Positions 1 through 9,944 of a DNA stretch of 64,000 nt are shown here, piece after piece. The DNA lies in NCBI RefSeq assembly GCF_025245835.1, contig NZ_JAOBWS010000006.1, positions 168,557-232,556 of the forward strand, read 5' to 3'. The notes under the pieces are model-generated. The model saw only the letters and a program-made list of their open reading frames with translations. It made no database searches and was not told the DNA's origin. The position numbers were made by a program, and so were the translations under genes. Position 1 is the first letter of the stretch. Every line of letters begins with the position of its first letter. Source of the DNA: Rheinheimera sp. 4Y26 (GTDB taxonomy: Bacteria > Pseudomonadota > Gammaproteobacteria > Enterobacterales > Alteromonadaceae).

Positions 1-56
1 GCACCCAGCAGCAAGAGCTGATGAAACAAAGAGACAAATTAGCCAAAGGGGAATAA
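1..56 (+). CDS. 3' end of an unidentified gene (partial)
   Basis: Only the last 17 codons and the stop (TAA at 54-56) lie in the window. The readable tail is highly polar and Gln/Lys rich (ends KQRDKLAKGE), as in a C-terminal helix. It converges on npr, whose stop lies 14 bp away. In related genomes the ribosome-assembly factor darP (yjgA) often sits here, so that is a reasonable guess, but these residues alone cannot prove it. Confidence 0.4.
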   Translation, partial: TQQQELMKQRDKLAKGE

Positions 57-69
57 AGGAGAGGGCTGC

Positions 70-345
70 TTAGTTTTCGTCAAAACCGTTGTTAATCAAT
101 TCAACCACAGATTTTAACGCCGCTTCTGCTTCTGTGCCGTGTGCCAGCACCTCAACATTTTTGCCTTTGCTGCTGGCCAGCATCAGCAGCGCCAGCACAC
201 TGCTGGCATCGGCGGTTTTGCCTTCTTGCTGCAGCTCAATTTTGGCATCAAATTTCTGGCACAGCTGCGCCAGTTTGGTGGCAGCACGGGCATGTAAACC
301 CAATTGATTGACGATAGTGACGGTTTGGGAAAAGCTATTTGCCAT
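70..345 (-). CDS. npr: Phosphocarrier protein NPr (nitrogen PTS HPr)
   Basis: 91-aa HPr-family protein. It carries the phosphorylation-site motif GLHARAA with the phospho-accepting His at about residue 18, and later the conserved SVLALLMLASSKG segment typical of HPr/NPr. In the nitrogen phosphotransferase system it passes phosphate from PtsP (EI-Ntr) to PtsN (EIIA-Ntr), a regulatory rather than sugar-uptake chain. The ATG at 345 fits the HPr N-terminus; an upstream in-frame extension would lie inside rapZ. Its start overlaps the rapZ stop by 11 nt, and it is the last gene of the rpoN-hpf-ptsN-rapZ-npr block, a classical gammaproteobacterial order. Confidence 0.95.
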   Translation of the reverse strand: MANSFSQTVTIVNQLGLHARAATKLAQLCQKFDAKIELQQEGKTADASSVLALLMLASSKGKNVEVLAHGTEAEAALKSVVELINNGFDEN

Positions 346-1192
346 GGTGACGTACCAGTTCGCGGTGGCGGATTTGCACATCTTCCCGCAATTCTTTAAA
401 ACGTGCCGCCAGCGCTTCAACAATATAAACAGAACGATGCTGACCGCCGGTACAGCCGATGGCTATGGTCAGATAACTGCGGTTATTGCGTTCCAGATGA
501 GGCAACCAGGTGCCGATAAACTGATTAATTTGCTCGGTATACTGACCGACCACATCCTGCGCTGCCAGGTAATCTTTCACCGGCTGATCAAGGCCGGTCA
601 GAATTTTCAGCTCTGGCTCCCAGTGTGGGTTTGGCAAAAAACGCGCATCAAACACATAATCGGCGTCTTTTGGAATGCCGTATTTAAAACCAAAAGACTC
701 AAACAGGATCACCAGCCGGCCGGTTTTCTGGCCGAGAATACGTTCGCGCAGCTGTTCGGTCAGCTGATGCACATTTAAGTCTGTGGTATCGATATATAAA
801 TCGGCGCGGCTGGATATAGGGTCCAGCAGCTGCTGTTCACGCTGAATCGCTTCATCCAGCGACATGGCCTGATGCGACAGCGGATGTAACCTGCGGGTTT
901 CGCTGAATCTTTTGATCAGGCTGCTGTGGGAAGCATCCAGATACAAAATGGTGAGTTCTACTTTGCGCGGCAGGTACGACAGAATGTCGGTAAGCTCTTC
1001 CGGCTCCTGCGGCAGGTTGCGCACATCAATACTGACGGCCACCCTTTCATACTGGCCCATCACAGCATTGGCCAGGGTGGGCAGCAGATTTACCGGAATA
1101 TTGTCGACACAGTAGTAACCCAGGTCTTCCATCACGCGAAGGGCAACTGATTTGCCGGAACCTGAGCGACCACTGACGACAAGGAGTTTCAT
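335..1192 (-). CDS. rapZ: RNase adapter protein RapZ
   Basis: 285-aa P-loop protein with Walker A GRSGSGKS at residues 8-15 and the family segments GYYCVDNIPVNLLP and, near the C-terminus, GCTGGQHRSVYIVE. RapZ binds the small RNAs GlmY/GlmZ and directs RNase E cleavage, so it tunes glucosamine-6-phosphate synthesis in enterobacteria; whether GlmZ exists in this host cannot be judged here. The length matches the family (about 284). The gene overlaps ptsN by ATGA and npr by 11 nt, indicating co-transcription and probable translational coupling with the nitrogen PTS genes. Confidence 0.96.
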   Translation of the reverse strand: MKLLVVSGRSGSGKSVALRVMEDLGYYCVDNIPVNLLPTLANAVMGQYERVAVSIDVRNLPQEPEELTDILSYLPRKVELTILYLDASHSSLIKRFSETRRLHPLSHQAMSLDEAIQREQQLLDPISSRADLYIDTTDLNVHQLTEQLRERILGQKTGRLVILFESFGFKYGIPKDADYVFDARFLPNPHWEPELKILTGLDQPVKDYLAAQDVVGQYTEQINQFIGTWLPHLERNNRSYLTIAIGCTGGQHRSVYIVEALAARFKELREDVQIRHRELVRHHGK

Positions 1193-1659
1193 TTGCTGGC
1201 CGCCAGATCAGAGTGGGTCAGCAACAACTGGTATAGATCATGATCTGAAGCTGTATGACGGATTTTGCGGGTTAAATCTTTCTGACTGAGTAACCTTGCG
1301 ATGCCGGCTAAGGTGGTCAGGTGCGTCTGGCATTGATTTTCCGGGATCAGGATGGCGCAGAAGATGTCCACCGCCTGGTTATCAATAGCGTCAAACTGAA
1401 TGGCATCCTGACTGACCACAAAAACTAACACCGGGCTGGTGACGTCTTTGAGTTTACCGTGCGGAATGGCAATACCACCGCCAATGCCGGTAGAGCCCAG
1501 TTTTTCCCGGGCCATCAGGGCTTCAAAAATAGTGGATTCTGCTAATTGCGGTAATTGCTGGTGCGCAAGCTCGGCAATATATTCCAGAATGCGTTTTTTA
1601 CTATTAAAAAGGACCGCACTTTTTGTGCAGTCCTTCGATAACATTGAGCTTAAGTTCAT
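1189..1659 (-). CDS. ptsN: Nitrogen PTS EIIA component PtsN
   Basis: 156-aa EIIA-Ntr protein of the fructose/mannitol EIIA fold. The active-site His is H67 in GGGIAIPHGKL. It accepts phosphate from NPr and, in its unphosphorylated form, controls potassium transport and other targets in model bacteria. The ATG at 1659 (MNLSSMLS...) gives the usual PtsN length; an upstream in-frame start would overrun the hpf 3' end. Its stop overlaps the rapZ start by ATGA. The 10-bp gap to hpf implies the same transcript. Confidence 0.95.
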   Translation of the reverse strand: MNLSSMLSKDCTKSAVLFNSKKRILEYIAELAHQQLPQLAESTIFEALMAREKLGSTGIGGGIAIPHGKLKDVTSPVLVFVVSQDAIQFDAIDNQAVDIFCAILIPENQCQTHLTTLAGIARLLSQKDLTRKIRHTASDHDLYQLLLTHSDLAASK

Positions 1660-1669
1660 AAGTCCGTAA

Positions 1670-1957
1670 TCAATGACGAGAAATTTTCTCTTTGTGTTTA
1701 ATGACTTGTCGATCAAGTTTATCGATCAGCTGGTCAATAGCAGCGTACATATTATCATCTTCGCTGACTGCAAACACCTCTCCGCCGTTTAAATGCAGTT
1801 TTGCTTCGGCAATTTGTTTTAATTTCTCCACGTTCAGCACAACATGTACGTTGTTAATGTGGTCAAAATGCCGTTCAAGTTTTGAAAACTTGCTGTCTAC
1901 ATAGTCTCTCAGTGCTTCAGTGATTTCAACATGACGACCAGTTAGATTGATTTGCAT
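1670..1957 (-). CDS. hpf: Ribosome hibernation promoting factor, short HPF
   Basis: 95-aa HPF/YfiA-family protein beginning MQINLTGRHVEITEALRDYV, matching the short HPF form. It binds the 30S decoding region and promotes ribosome dimer hibernation in stationary phase. The start at 1957 is chosen because AAGGA lies 7 nt upstream on the coding strand; the other in-frame ATG at 1963 sits immediately next to that Shine-Dalgarno. It lies 25 bp downstream of rpoN and 10 bp before ptsN, the conserved rpoN-hpf-ptsN order. Confidence 0.95.
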   Translation of the reverse strand: MQINLTGRHVEITEALRDYVDSKFSKLERHFDHINNVHVVLNVEKLKQIAEAKLHLNGGEVFAVSEDDNMYAAIDQLIDKLDRQVIKHKEKISRH

Positions 1958-1982
1958 AGACATTTCCTTCTTTGATGAGCAC

Positions 1983-3470
1983 TTATAGCAAGCTCTTGCG
2001 CTGATTTGACGGCGGAATGTACAGAGATTCACGGTATTTGGCGATGGTCCGCCTTGCTACGTTGATGCCCTGTTCAGAAAGAATTTCTGCCATCCTGCTA
2101 TCGCTTAACGGCTTTGCAGGATTCTCCGCTGCCACCAATTTTTTTATAAAAGCCCTGATGGCGGTCGACGAACATTCGCCGCCACTTTCTGTACTTACAT
2201 GACTGGAGAAAAAGAACTTAAGTTCAAATATTCCTCTGGGCGTGTGCATGAATTTTTGTGTGGTGACCCTGGAAATAGTGGATTCATGCATACCCACCAT
2301 CTCTGCCACGTCATTGAGCACCATGGGTTTCATCGCTTCTTCCCCGTGCTCAAAAAATGCCTGTTGCTGCTGCACTATACAGTTGGCAACCTTTAATAAA
2401 GTTTCGTTGCGGCTTTCCAGGCTCTTTAAAAACCACTTGGCTTCCTGCAAGTGGGAGCGGATAAACTGACTGTCGGCCGAGTTTCTGGCACTGCGCGACA
2501 TGGCGGCGTATTGCTCGTTGATCCTGATTTTTGGAAAGGCGTCTGGATTGAGTTCAACCATCCAACGGCCTTTGATTTTTTTCACCGATACATCCGGAAT
2601 AGTATATTGCTGCTCTTCACGGATCACATCGGCGCCGGGGCGCGGATTCAGGCTGTGAATAAGCCGCATCACTTCGCGTAAATCATCTTCTTTGAGTTTA
2701 GTCACGCGCATCAGAGAACGGAAATCTCTGTTGGCTAAATATTCGCTGTAGTCACGGATAATATCGCAGGTTTCGGTCAGAAAAGGTGTACCGGGGTCAA
2801 ACTGGCGCAGCTGTACCAATAAACATTCCTGAATAGTGCGGGCACCCACACCCACCGGGTCAAACAGCTGAATACGTTTGATCACAGCTTCGACTTCGTC
2901 GGCTTCCACTTCGGGCATGCCAAGCGAATCGAGAATATCCTGATTGCTGATGGTGAGTAAGCCATTGCTATCAATGGCTTCGATAATAATTTCGGCAATG
3001 GCGAGGTCGGTTTCGGTAAAAGGTGTCAGGCGCATCTGCCAGCGCAAATAATCCTGCAGGGTTTCGCTGGTTTCACCCTGAAACACGTTGTCTTCGTCAC
3101 CATTGTAGGTATTTGCCACAGGCGCGGCGCTGACTAAGTCGTCCCAGTTGCTGTCGAGCGGCAGGTCTTCTTTGATATTTTGTTCCGTCATGGCCTCACT
3201 GGTATCGGGCACTTCCGGGTCAAAATGTTCGTCACTGGAATAGCTGTCTATTTCGGCTTGTTCGTGTTTGTCGCTTGCTTCCGGTGCATTGCTGCTTTCA
3301 TTGAAGTTGTTATAGTCATCCTCCGCTTCCAACAGCGGGTTGGCATCCAGAGCTTCCTGAATTTCCTGCTGTAATTCAATGGTCGACAGTTGCAACAGCT
3401 TAATGGCTTGTTGCAGCTGGGGAGTCATTGTGAGTTGCTGTCCAAGCCGGAGTTGTAAAGATGGCTTCAT
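1983..3470 (-). CDS. rpoN: RNA polymerase sigma-54 factor RpoN
   Basis: 495-aa sigma-54. Region I at the N-terminus is Gln/Leu rich ([26 protein letters not shown] at 1-26, shown here only as the characteristic opening), followed by an acidic region II and the C-terminal RpoN box [10 protein letters not shown] about 20 residues from the end. It directs transcription from -24/-12 promoters with enhancer-binding activators. It lies 48 bp downstream of lptB and heads the nitrogen-PTS block. A full-length, ordinary member of the family. Confidence 0.97.
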   Translation of the reverse strand: MKPSLQLRLGQQLTMTPQLQQAIKLLQLSTIELQQEIQEALDANPLLEAEDDYNNFNESSNAPEASDKHEQAEIDSYSSDEHFDPEVPDTSEAMTEQNIKEDLPLDSNWDDLVSAAPVANTYNGDEDNVFQGETSETLQDYLRWQMRLTPFTETDLAIAEIIIEAIDSNGLLTISNQDILDSLGMPEVEADEVEAVIKRIQLFDPVGVGARTIQECLLVQLRQFDPGTPFLTETCDIIRDYSEYLANRDFRSLMRVTKLKEDDLREVMRLIHSLNPRPGADVIREEQQYTIPDVSVKKIKGRWMVELNPDAFPKIRINEQYAAMSRSARNSADSQFIRSHLQEAKWFLKSLESRNETLLKVANCIVQQQQAFFEHGEEAMKPMVLNDVAEMVGMHESTISRVTTQKFMHTPRGIFELKFFFSSHVSTESGGECSSTAIRAFIKKLVAAENPAKPLSDSRMAEILSEQGINVARRTIAKYRESLYIPPSNQRKSLL

Positions 3471-3518
3471 GTACTTCTGGTCACTCCTGACGGCCAGTAT
3501 CCACTGGCTTTTTGCTAA

Positions 3519-4244
3519 CTATAGCCTGAATTGTTCGCCGAGGTATACATCTCTGACCTGCTGATTTGCTAATACATCAGCCGGCGAACCCGAAGCTATC
3601 AGCTCTCCATGACTGACAATATAGGCAATTTCACAAACATCAAGGGTCTCGCGCACATTGTGATCGGTAATGAGTACACCTATGCCTCTGTTGCGCAAAT
3701 GCTGAATAATTTTTTTAATATCCAGCACTGAAATAGGGTCCACACCGGCAAAAGGTTCGTCCAGCAAAATAAAGGCCGGGTTGGCCGCTAAAGCCCTGGC
3801 AATTTCCACCCTGCGCCTTTCACCACCAGACAAACTCATGCCCAGGCTGCTGCGGATATGGGTAATGTTAAATTCATCAAGCAGCTCGTCAGCAATTTGT
3901 TCACGCTGTTCATCTTTGAGTTCTTTGCGCGTTTGCAGAATGGCCATCAGATTATCGTAGACCGTCAGTTTGCGGAAAATCGAACTTTCCTGCGGCAGAT
4001 AACCAATGCCCTGGCGGGCGCGGGCGTGGATAGGGTCGAAGGTCATATCATGACCATCCAGTGTGATGCTGCCTTTATCCGACGGCACCAGACCCACTAT
4101 CATATAAAAAGTGGTGGTTTTACCGGCGCCGTTTGGACCGAGCAAACCAACGATCTGGCCTGCTTTTACTTCAAGGCTGACGTCTTTAACCACCTGACGG
4201 CCTTTGTAACTTTTCGCCAGATGCGATGCGACAAGAGTTTTCAC
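3519..4244 (-). CDS. lptB: LPS export ABC transporter ATP-binding protein LptB
   Basis: 242-aa ABC ATPase that powers LPS extraction by LptFG and transfer over the LptC-LptA bridge. Walker A is GPNGAGKTT, the signature is [15 protein letters not shown] and Walker B is [14 protein letters not shown] use the GTG at 4244 because it begins one base after the lptA stop and gives the normal LptB N-terminus ([18 protein letters not shown]); a longer in-frame extension would run inside lptA. Followed by rpoN, a standard arrangement. Confidence 0.95.
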   Translation of the reverse strand: MKTLVASHLAKSYKGRQVVKDVSLEVKAGQIVGLLGPNGAGKTTTFYMIVGLVPSDKGSITLDGHDMTFDPIHARARQGIGYLPQESSIFRKLTVYDNLMAILQTRKELKDEQREQIADELLDEFNITHIRSSLGMSLSGGERRRVEIARALAANPAFILLDEPFAGVDPISVLDIKKIIQHLRNRGIGVLITDHNVRETLDVCEIAYIVSHGELIASGSPADVLANQQVRDVYLGEQFRL

Positions 4245-4245
4245 T

Positions 4246-4734
4246 TTAGTTTTTCTCTGGGATAAAAACGGTACTGACCCTTTGGGTGTCTTTACCACCT
4301 TCAGCATTGAGTTTTTGCTGCGCCAGGTCGTATTGAATTTTTGCACTTTTCACTACACTGCCGCTTTGATTAATTTCGGCGTTGCCGGTTAATGTCAGCA
4401 CGCGTGTAGCGACGTCATAACGGATTTCGTTAGCCATGGCTTCAATAGGTTTGTCACCGTCCAGCACCTGCGAATAAGAAGCCGGTGTGCCGCTGGCGAT
4501 AAATACCTCTTTGCCCTGACCTTTGGAGCTATCTACTTCAAGGCGTTCAGCTTTGATTTTCAGCGACCCCTGAGTAACCAGCACATTGCCAAGGTACACC
4601 AGTTTTTTCTCTTTGACACTGCCGTCAAAATTATCCGAGCTGACATTCACAGGTTCGGCAAAATCGTTATTGTTTGCCTGAGATGCCAGCGAACAGAGGC
4701 CAAGCAACAAGGCCAGCAGCAATTTATTTCTCAT
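4246..4734 (-). CDS. lptA: LPS transport periplasmic protein LptA
   Basis: 162-aa periplasmic protein with a Sec signal peptide ([20 protein letters not shown]) and an OstA/LptA beta-jellyroll domain, visible in repeated strands such as [18 protein letters not shown] and [19 protein letters not shown]. It polymerises into the bridge carrying LPS from LptC to the outer-membrane LptD/E complex. Its start overlaps the lptC stop by 11 nt and its stop is one base before the lptB GTG, so the three genes are translationally linked. Confidence 0.95.
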   Translation of the reverse strand: MRNKLLLALLLGLCSLASQANNNDFAEPVNVSSDNFDGSVKEKKLVYLGNVLVTQGSLKIKAERLEVDSSKGQGKEVFIASGTPASYSQVLDGDKPIEAMANEIRYDVATRVLTLTGNAEINQSGSVVKSAKIQYDLAQQKLNAEGGKDTQRVSTVFIPEKN

Positions 4735-5278
4735 GGCGGTAAACCGTCCCTTTATGTTGATGAAGCTGTAGCTTCTGTTTGACTAAATCGACTTCGACAC
4801 CCTGGCCGTTAATGGCAAAACCGTCACCGCTGATCAGCACTTGCTGCCGGCTTTGCAGCATTTGTTGTTCAAACAAATACTCCAGCTGGTTTGTTTCGAG
4901 TTTATTAAATAGTTCACCTGATTTCAGATTATCCAGAATCACCTGCTGTTCCAGCACCACTTTGTCGTCCGGATACAACACGCCGTGGTCACTGCTGACC
5001 TGCCATTTGGGTAAGTTATCTTCAAAAATGGTGTAAGCAGGGGCTTCAAACTGAATTTGCCCCAGCTGCTCAAAATGAGACATTTGTTTGGCTCTGATAA
5101 GCCCCGACATATTGCCGGTACTGTCAAAACTGCTGCGCACTAAATCATACGCAATAAAGTCGGGCGCCAGTTCCTGTTCAGCGCTGGTGGCAGTGCTTTT
5201 GCCTTCATTGTCCAGCCAGCCATATAACAGGCTGGCGCAGGTCAGTACCAGCAAAAACCAGAAAATCTGTTGTTTCAT
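4724..5278 (-). CDS. lptC: LPS export protein LptC
   Basis: 184-aa bitopic inner-membrane protein: one N-terminal transmembrane helix (about residues 5-21) then a periplasmic LptC/OstA-like beta-jellyroll. It receives LPS from LptB2FG and hands it to LptA. The length is close to the usual 190. Overlaps kdsC by ATGA at its start and lptA by 11 nt at its end, in the conserved kdsD-kdsC-lptC-lptA-lptB string. Confidence 0.94.
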   Translation of the reverse strand: MKQQIFWFLLVLTCASLLYGWLDNEGKSTATSAEQELAPDFIAYDLVRSSFDSTGNMSGLIRAKQMSHFEQLGQIQFEAPAYTIFEDNLPKWQVSSDHGVLYPDDKVVLEQQVILDNLKSGELFNKLETNQLEYLFEQQMLQSRQQVLISGDGFAINGQGVEVDLVKQKLQLHQHKGTVYRHEK

Positions 5279-5832
5279 GAGCTGCTTCCGTCAAAGCCAG
5301 CAAATTTTTGCTGGCTGATCAGCAGTAAATCACAAAGCTCACGCACTGCGCCATAACCACCTGGCAGACTGGTGACATAATGAGCATGTTGGCGTAAATA
5401 AGGATGGGCATCTTTGACGGCCACAGAAAGGCCACAATGTTGCATCACTTTCCAGTCTGACAGGTCATCGCCGATATAAGCAATCTGCTGATTTTCAAGC
5501 TGTAACTGCTGTTTCAGTTCAGTAAAAGCCGGAATTTTATCTTCCTGACCCTGATAGATGTAAGACACTGTTAAAGAATTCATGCGCTGGCTGACAATGT
5601 CCGAGCGCCGGCCTGTGATCACGGCAACTTCGATGCCGGCATGGCGCAGCGCTTTAATGCCATATCCGTCGCGGGTGTGAAAAGCTTTGAGTTCTTCACC
5701 GGCATTACCCAGATAAATACGGCCATCGGAGAACACTCCGTCCACGTCACAGATCAACAAGCGGATTTGCGCTGCCTGTTGCAACAGTTGGTCGTTAACC
5801 TGTTGATATAACTGGCTGAATAAATCTGACAT
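5275..5832 (-). CDS. kdsC: 3-deoxy-D-manno-octulosonate 8-phosphate phosphatase KdsC
   Basis: 185-aa HAD-superfamily C0-type phosphatase. Motif I is LLICDVDGVFSDG with both catalytic Asp residues, motif II is the VITGRRSD Thr, and motif III/IV is the AYIGDDLSDW region. It hydrolyses KDO-8-phosphate to KDO for LPS inner core. Overlaps kdsD as TAATG and lptC as ATGA, consistent with a single KDO/LPS export operon. Confidence 0.95.
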   Translation of the reverse strand: MSDLFSQLYQQVNDQLLQQAAQIRLLICDVDGVFSDGRIYLGNAGEELKAFHTRDGYGIKALRHAGIEVAVITGRRSDIVSQRMNSLTVSYIYQGQEDKIPAFTELKQQLQLENQQIAYIGDDLSDWKVMQHCGLSVAVKDAHPYLRQHAHYVTSLPGGYGAVRELCDLLLISQQKFAGFDGSSS

Positions 5833-6800
5833 TACAACACTCCGGCCCGCAGTAAGTCGTGCATATTCATCGCGCCTATCGGCGTTCTGTCGTCGGATAA
5901 CACAATCAGGCCATTAATTTTCTTTTGTTCCATAATTTTCAGCGCTTCGGCGGCCAGCATATCGGCTTTGGCGGTAATACAGTTGCGGATCATCACGTCG
6001 GCAATCAGGGTCTGATGAATATCCACTCTTAAATCCAGCAAACGCCGTAAATCACCGTCAGTAAAAATACCAGCCAGCTTGCCTTGTTCATCGACGATGG
6101 CCGTCATGCCCAGACCTTTTTGCGATATTTCTAGCAAGGCCTGCTTAATGGTGGCTGAAGTGGGCACCTGCGGAATGTGCTCGCCCTGGTGCATCACGTC
6201 CTGCAGCCGTAACAATAACTTTTTGCCCAGACTACCGCCTGGGTGTGACAGCGCAAAATCATCAGCGGAAAAGCCCCGGGCTTCCAGTAATGCCACAGCC
6301 AAAGCATCACCCATTACCAGCGCTGCAGTGGTGCTGGCTGTGGGTGCCAGCCCAAGCGGACAGGCTTCCTGTTCCACTTTGACACATAAATGCACGTCGG
6401 CCAGCCGGGCCAGGGTTGATTGTGGATTGCCGGTCATGGCAATCAGGCCAATACCGAGGCGTTTTAACACCGGTACTATCAGCAACAACTCATTAGTTTC
6501 GCCTGAATTGGACAAAGCCAATACGATGTCACCTTTGGTGATCATGCCAAGATCACCATGGCTTGCTTCACCCGGGTGGACAAAAAAGGCCGGAGTGCCG
6601 GTTGAGGCGAGGGTAGCTGCAATTTTATTGCCGATATGACCGGATTTGCCCATGCCAATGACAATAATACGGCCGCTGCAGTCAAACATCTGCTGGCAGG
6701 CGCGTTCAAAATTGTGATCCAGATACTGGTTTAATCCAACAATAGCGGCGGCTTCAATCGCAAACACTGCCCTGGCTTTGGCACAGTAATCTATAGTCAC
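5832..6800 (-). CDS. kdsD: D-arabinose 5-phosphate isomerase KdsD
   Basis: 322-aa protein with an N-terminal SIS isomerase domain (IIVIGMGKSGHIGNKIAATLASTGTPAFFVHPGEA region) and two C-terminal CBS repeats (VMHQGEHIP..., VMIRNCITAKADML...). It converts ribulose-5-phosphate to arabinose-5-phosphate, the first step of KDO synthesis. The start is GTG at 6800 with GGAG about 8 nt upstream on the coding strand. It is the first gene of the minus-strand LPS/rpoN cluster and diverges from mlaF. Confidence 0.95.
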   Translation of the reverse strand: MTIDYCAKARAVFAIEAAAIVGLNQYLDHNFERACQQMFDCSGRIIVIGMGKSGHIGNKIAATLASTGTPAFFVHPGEASHGDLGMITKGDIVLALSNSGETNELLLIVPVLKRLGIGLIAMTGNPQSTLARLADVHLCVKVEQEACPLGLAPTASTTAALVMGDALAVALLEARGFSADDFALSHPGGSLGKKLLLRLQDVMHQGEHIPQVPTSATIKQALLEISQKGLGMTAIVDEQGKLAGIFTDGDLRRLLDLRVDIHQTLIADVMIRNCITAKADMLAAEALKIMEQKKINGLIVLSDDRTPIGAMNMHDLLRAGVL

Positions 6801-7197
6801 GGTGTTTCTCCTGCGGCCGGGCTGGTTTTTCCCGGTGATGATTAAGCTGATATTCAGTTAACTTCGACAAAATGCGAATAAATATCAAAAACAAAGCGGT
6901 TCGCTACTGAGCTGGCTCAGATTTACAGCGTATAAGGCAGAAGCGCCCGCAAAACTGCGACATTTTCCTGCTTCTCTGGTGGAATTGCAAAAAAAACCGT
7001 GAATTGGTGCAAGTTTCGATTTTTGCAATCGAATATTACAATTTTTTCTGCGCACTCAGGCTGTTAAAGCAGGTAAAATACGCCGAACTATTAAACAGCA
7101 GTCTTGCATCCGGACGTCCCTGACTTTATATTGCGCGGCGTTTTGCCTGGGGCTTTGCTGGTTTTTTGTAATAACCGGCTCAATCAAGGGATTTAAG
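6801..7197. promoter_or_regulatory. Divergent promoter region kdsD / mlaF
   Basis: 397 bp without a convincing gene between two divergent envelope operons, so it must hold at least one promoter in each direction. It is AT-rich at 6980-7045. A TACAAT hexamer at 7037-7042 could be a -10 for mla, but the -35 17 bp upstream is poor. No strong inverted repeat was found. Confidence 0.45.
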
Positions 7198-8025
7198 TTG
7201 GAACAAAGCATGGGAAATACAGTGGCTGAGCCGCTGGTGAACATTCAGAACCTGATCTTCCGCCGGGGTGAGCGGGTGATTTATGACGACATGAGCATGC
7301 AGTTCAGTCGTGGTAAGGTCACCGCTATTATGGGGCCGAGCGGTATCGGCAAAACCACCTTGTTGCGTTTGATCGGCGGTCAGCTGAAGCCGGACAGTGG
7401 GCATATCTGGTTTGACGGTGTTGATATTCCAGCGCTTGGTCGCAATGATCTGTATCAGGCTCGCAAAAAAATGAGCATGTTGTTCCAGAGCGGCGCTTTA
7501 TTCAGTGATATGTCCGTATTTGACAACGTGGCATTTCCAATCCGCGAACATACCAAATTGCCGGAAGAAATTATCCGGATGATGGTACTGATGAAACTCG
7601 AAGCCGTTGGTTTGCGTGGTGCCCGTGATTTAATGCCGGGCGAGCTGTCTGGTGGTATGGCGCGTCGTGCGGCGCTGGCGCGTGCTATTGCGCTGGACCC
7701 TCAGCTGATTATGTATGATGAGCCTTTTGCCGGTCAGGATCCTATTTCGATGGGCGTGATAGTGCGGCTGATCCGTTCTTTAAATGATGCGCTCGGGCTG
7801 ACCTCTATTGTGGTTTCACACGACGTGGGGGAAGTGATGAGTATTGCCGACTACGTCTATGTGGTGGCAGAGCGCCGGGTGATTGGTCATGGTACGCCGC
7901 AGCAGCTACGTGAGCATGACTCACCTTTGGTACAGCAGTTTTTACAAGGTCTGGCTGATGGTCCTGTACCTTTCCATTTTAAAGCGGCCGATTATGCCGG
8001 GGAATTAATGGAGTTAAAGGATTAA
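7198..8025 (+). CDS. mlaF: Phospholipid ABC transporter ATP-binding protein MlaF
   Basis: 275-aa ABC ATPase of the Mla pathway, which maintains outer-membrane lipid asymmetry by moving phospholipids between MlaC and the inner membrane. Walker A is GPSGIGKTT, the signature is [14 protein letters not shown] and Walker B is [13 protein letters not shown]; the unusual GGMARR signature is typical of MlaF. The TTG at 7198 has AAGGG 7 nt upstream; an ATG at 7210 in the same frame is the alternative start. It overlaps mlaE as TAATG. Confidence 0.95.
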   Translation: MEQSMGNTVAEPLVNIQNLIFRRGERVIYDDMSMQFSRGKVTAIMGPSGIGKTTLLRLIGGQLKPDSGHIWFDGVDIPALGRNDLYQARKKMSMLFQSGALFSDMSVFDNVAFPIREHTKLPEEIIRMMVLMKLEAVGLRGARDLMPGELSGGMARRAALARAIALDPQLIMYDEPFAGQDPISMGVIVRLIRSLNDALGLTSIVVSHDVGEVMSIADYVYVVAERRVIGHGTPQQLREHDSPLVQQFLQGLADGPVPFHFKAADYAGELMELKD

Positions 8026-8804
8026 TGCTCGATAAATTACAACAACTTGGCGCTGCCACTATAGCGTCCGTGCAAGGCTTTGGCCGGGCAGCTCTGATGG
8101 TATTCGGGGCTTTGTGGGGCCGGCCCAGGTTTGTTAAAGCCTGGCCTTTGTATATCAAGCAGTTTTATGTGGTTGGGGTGTTATCGCTGCTGATCATTGT
8201 GGTATCGGGCTTATTTATCGGCATGGTACTGGCGCTGCAGGGGTACACAGTGTTGTCGAAATTTGGTGCCGAACAAATGCTTGGGCCTTTGGTGGCGCTG
8301 AGTTTGCTGCGTGAACTGGGCCCTGTTGTTACCGCGTTGCTGTTTGCCGGCCGTGCTGGTAGTGCCCTGACCGCTGAGATTGGTCTGATGAAAGCGACAG
8401 AACAACTCTCCGGTATGGAGATGATGGCGGTTGATCCGCTGCGCCGGGTGATAGCGCCAAGATTCTGGGCTGGTGTGGTTTGTATGCCGCTGCTGGCGCT
8501 GATTTTTAATGCGGTCGGTATTTTGGGCGGCCATCTGGTTGGTGTTGACTGGTTGGGCGTTGATGCCGGTGGTTATTGGTCGGCTATGCAAGCCAACGTT
8601 GATCTGCAGGAAGATGTGCTGAACGGCGTGATTAAAAGTATGGTGTTCGCGTTTTTGGTGACAGTCATTGCGCTGCACAAGGGATTTGATGCTGTACCTA
8701 CTTCGGAAGGGATCAGTCAGGCGACAACCCAGACTGTTGTCACTGCTTCGCTCGCGGTGCTGGGTTTTGATTTTGTATTAACAGCTGTCATGTTTGGTGG
8801 ATAA
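8025..8804 (+). CDS. mlaE: Phospholipid ABC transporter permease MlaE
   Basis: 259-aa integral membrane permease of the MlaE family with about five hydrophobic segments and the family hallmark [27 protein letters not shown] (residues about 91-117). It forms the MlaE2F2B2 core with the hexameric MlaD ring. Starts on the last base of the mlaF stop codon; mlaD follows after 4 bp. Confidence 0.95.
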   Translation: MLDKLQQLGAATIASVQGFGRAALMVFGALWGRPRFVKAWPLYIKQFYVVGVLSLLIIVVSGLFIGMVLALQGYTVLSKFGAEQMLGPLVALSLLRELGPVVTALLFAGRAGSALTAEIGLMKATEQLSGMEMMAVDPLRRVIAPRFWAGVVCMPLLALIFNAVGILGGHLVGVDWLGVDAGGYWSAMQANVDLQEDVLNGVIKSMVFAFLVTVIALHKGFDAVPTSEGISQATTQTVVTASLAVLGFDFVLTAVMFGG

Positions 8805-8808
8805 AAAA

Positions 8809-9276
8809 ATGACCACACGTAAGTTAGAAATTTTAGTCGGTGCTTTTGTCGCTTTGGCGATTGCCGCTTTGTTATTGCTGGCGATGAAAGTTGCCAATAC
8901 CGGTGTGACCGGTTCGGATCAAAGTTATAAGTTATATGCCAAATTCGACAATATCGGTGGTTTAAAAGTACGTTCACCGGTCAAAGTAGGTGGGGTTGTG
9001 GTTGGCCGTGTCGCCAGCATTCAGCTGGATCCTGAGGCTTTCCAGCCGGTCGTTACGCTGGAAATTAACAGCAGCTACAGCAATTTCCCTGAGACCAGCT
9101 CTTTGTCCATTCTGACCTCAGGTTTGCTAGGCGAACAATATATTGGTTTGCAACCAGGTTTTGTCGACGAAAACGTAGAAATTCTGGCTGATGGTGATTA
9201 TATCGAAGATACCAAGGCAGCCATTGTACTGGAAGAGCTGATCGGTCAGTTCTTATTTAACCGTGGGAATCAATAA
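8809..9276 (+). CDS. mlaD: Outer membrane lipid asymmetry protein MlaD (MCE)
   Basis: 155-aa MCE-domain protein: one N-terminal transmembrane helix (about residues 6-25) then the MCE core with VKVGGVVVGRVASIQLDP and the TSGLLGEQYIGLQPG segment. It forms the periplasm-facing ring through which lipid passes. The ATG at 8809 gives the family start (MTTRKLEILVGAF); the upstream GTG at 8794 lies inside mlaE. Ends in VLEELIGQFLF, without the long Ala/Pro tail seen in E. coli. Confidence 0.95.
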   Translation: MTTRKLEILVGAFVALAIAALLLLAMKVANTGVTGSDQSYKLYAKFDNIGGLKVRSPVKVGGVVVGRVASIQLDPEAFQPVVTLEINSSYSNFPETSSLSILTSGLLGEQYIGLQPGFVDENVEILADGDYIEDTKAAIVLEELIGQFLFNRGNQ

Positions 9277-9944
9277 TGAACAGAATCTTTAAATTGGTCA
9301 CAGCGCTGCTGCTGGCTGTCAGCACTGTGCCGGCACAGGCAAATTCTGCTGCTGTGCCTACCTATGATGATCCATACAAAATGATGGAAGTGTTGGCAGA
9401 TAAAACGTTCCGCCGTATTGCTGCTGATCAGCCAAAAATCAAAGCGGATGCCGAAGTGCTGCGCACTATTGTGAACGAAGAGCTGGTGCCTTATATCGAC
9501 AGCCGTTATGCAGCAGGTTATGTCATTGGTCAAAGCGTGAAGTTAAATACTGTTCCAAAACAGGACTTTAATACTTTTGTTGGTGCCTTCCAGAATTATA
9601 TGGTGGGTACATACGCTGGTGTGTTTACCCAATACCGCGACCAGAAAGTGATTATTGAGCCTGGCCAGCCAGTTGATAAACAACGCAAAATTATCACCAT
9701 CAAAACGCGCGTGATTGACCCGGGCAAACCCGATATCAAAATTGAGTTTAAGCTGCGCCGTGTGAAAGATGCCAACAACTGGCTGGTATATGACATGGTG
9801 GCTGAAGGTATTTCTTTACTCGACAGCAAACGCTCTGAGTTAGGCAGCCTGATTCGTCAGCAGGGTTTATTAAGTGTGGCAGCGCTTCTGGAAGAAAAAG
9901 CCAAAGCGCCTATCAAAGCGCCAGAGAAGAAAAACAATGCTTGA
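9276..9944 (+). CDS. mlaC: Phospholipid-binding periplasmic protein MlaC
   Basis: 222-aa MlaC/Ttg2D family protein. It has a signal peptide ending around VPAQA (residues about 1-22) and a mature domain with family features such as DNWLVYDMVAEGISLLDS. It shuttles phospholipid across the periplasm between MlaA in the outer membrane and the MlaFEDB complex. Overlaps mlaD as TAATG and mlaB by 8 nt. The C-terminus is Lys/Ala/Pro rich. Confidence 0.94.
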   Translation: MNRIFKLVTALLLAVSTVPAQANSAAVPTYDDPYKMMEVLADKTFRRIAADQPKIKADAEVLRTIVNEELVPYIDSRYAAGYVIGQSVKLNTVPKQDFNTFVGAFQNYMVGTYAGVFTQYRDQKVIIEPGQPVDKQRKIITIKTRVIDPGKPDIKIEFKLRRVKDANNWLVYDMVAEGISLLDSKRSELGSLIRQQGLLSVAALLEEKAKAPIKAPEKKNNA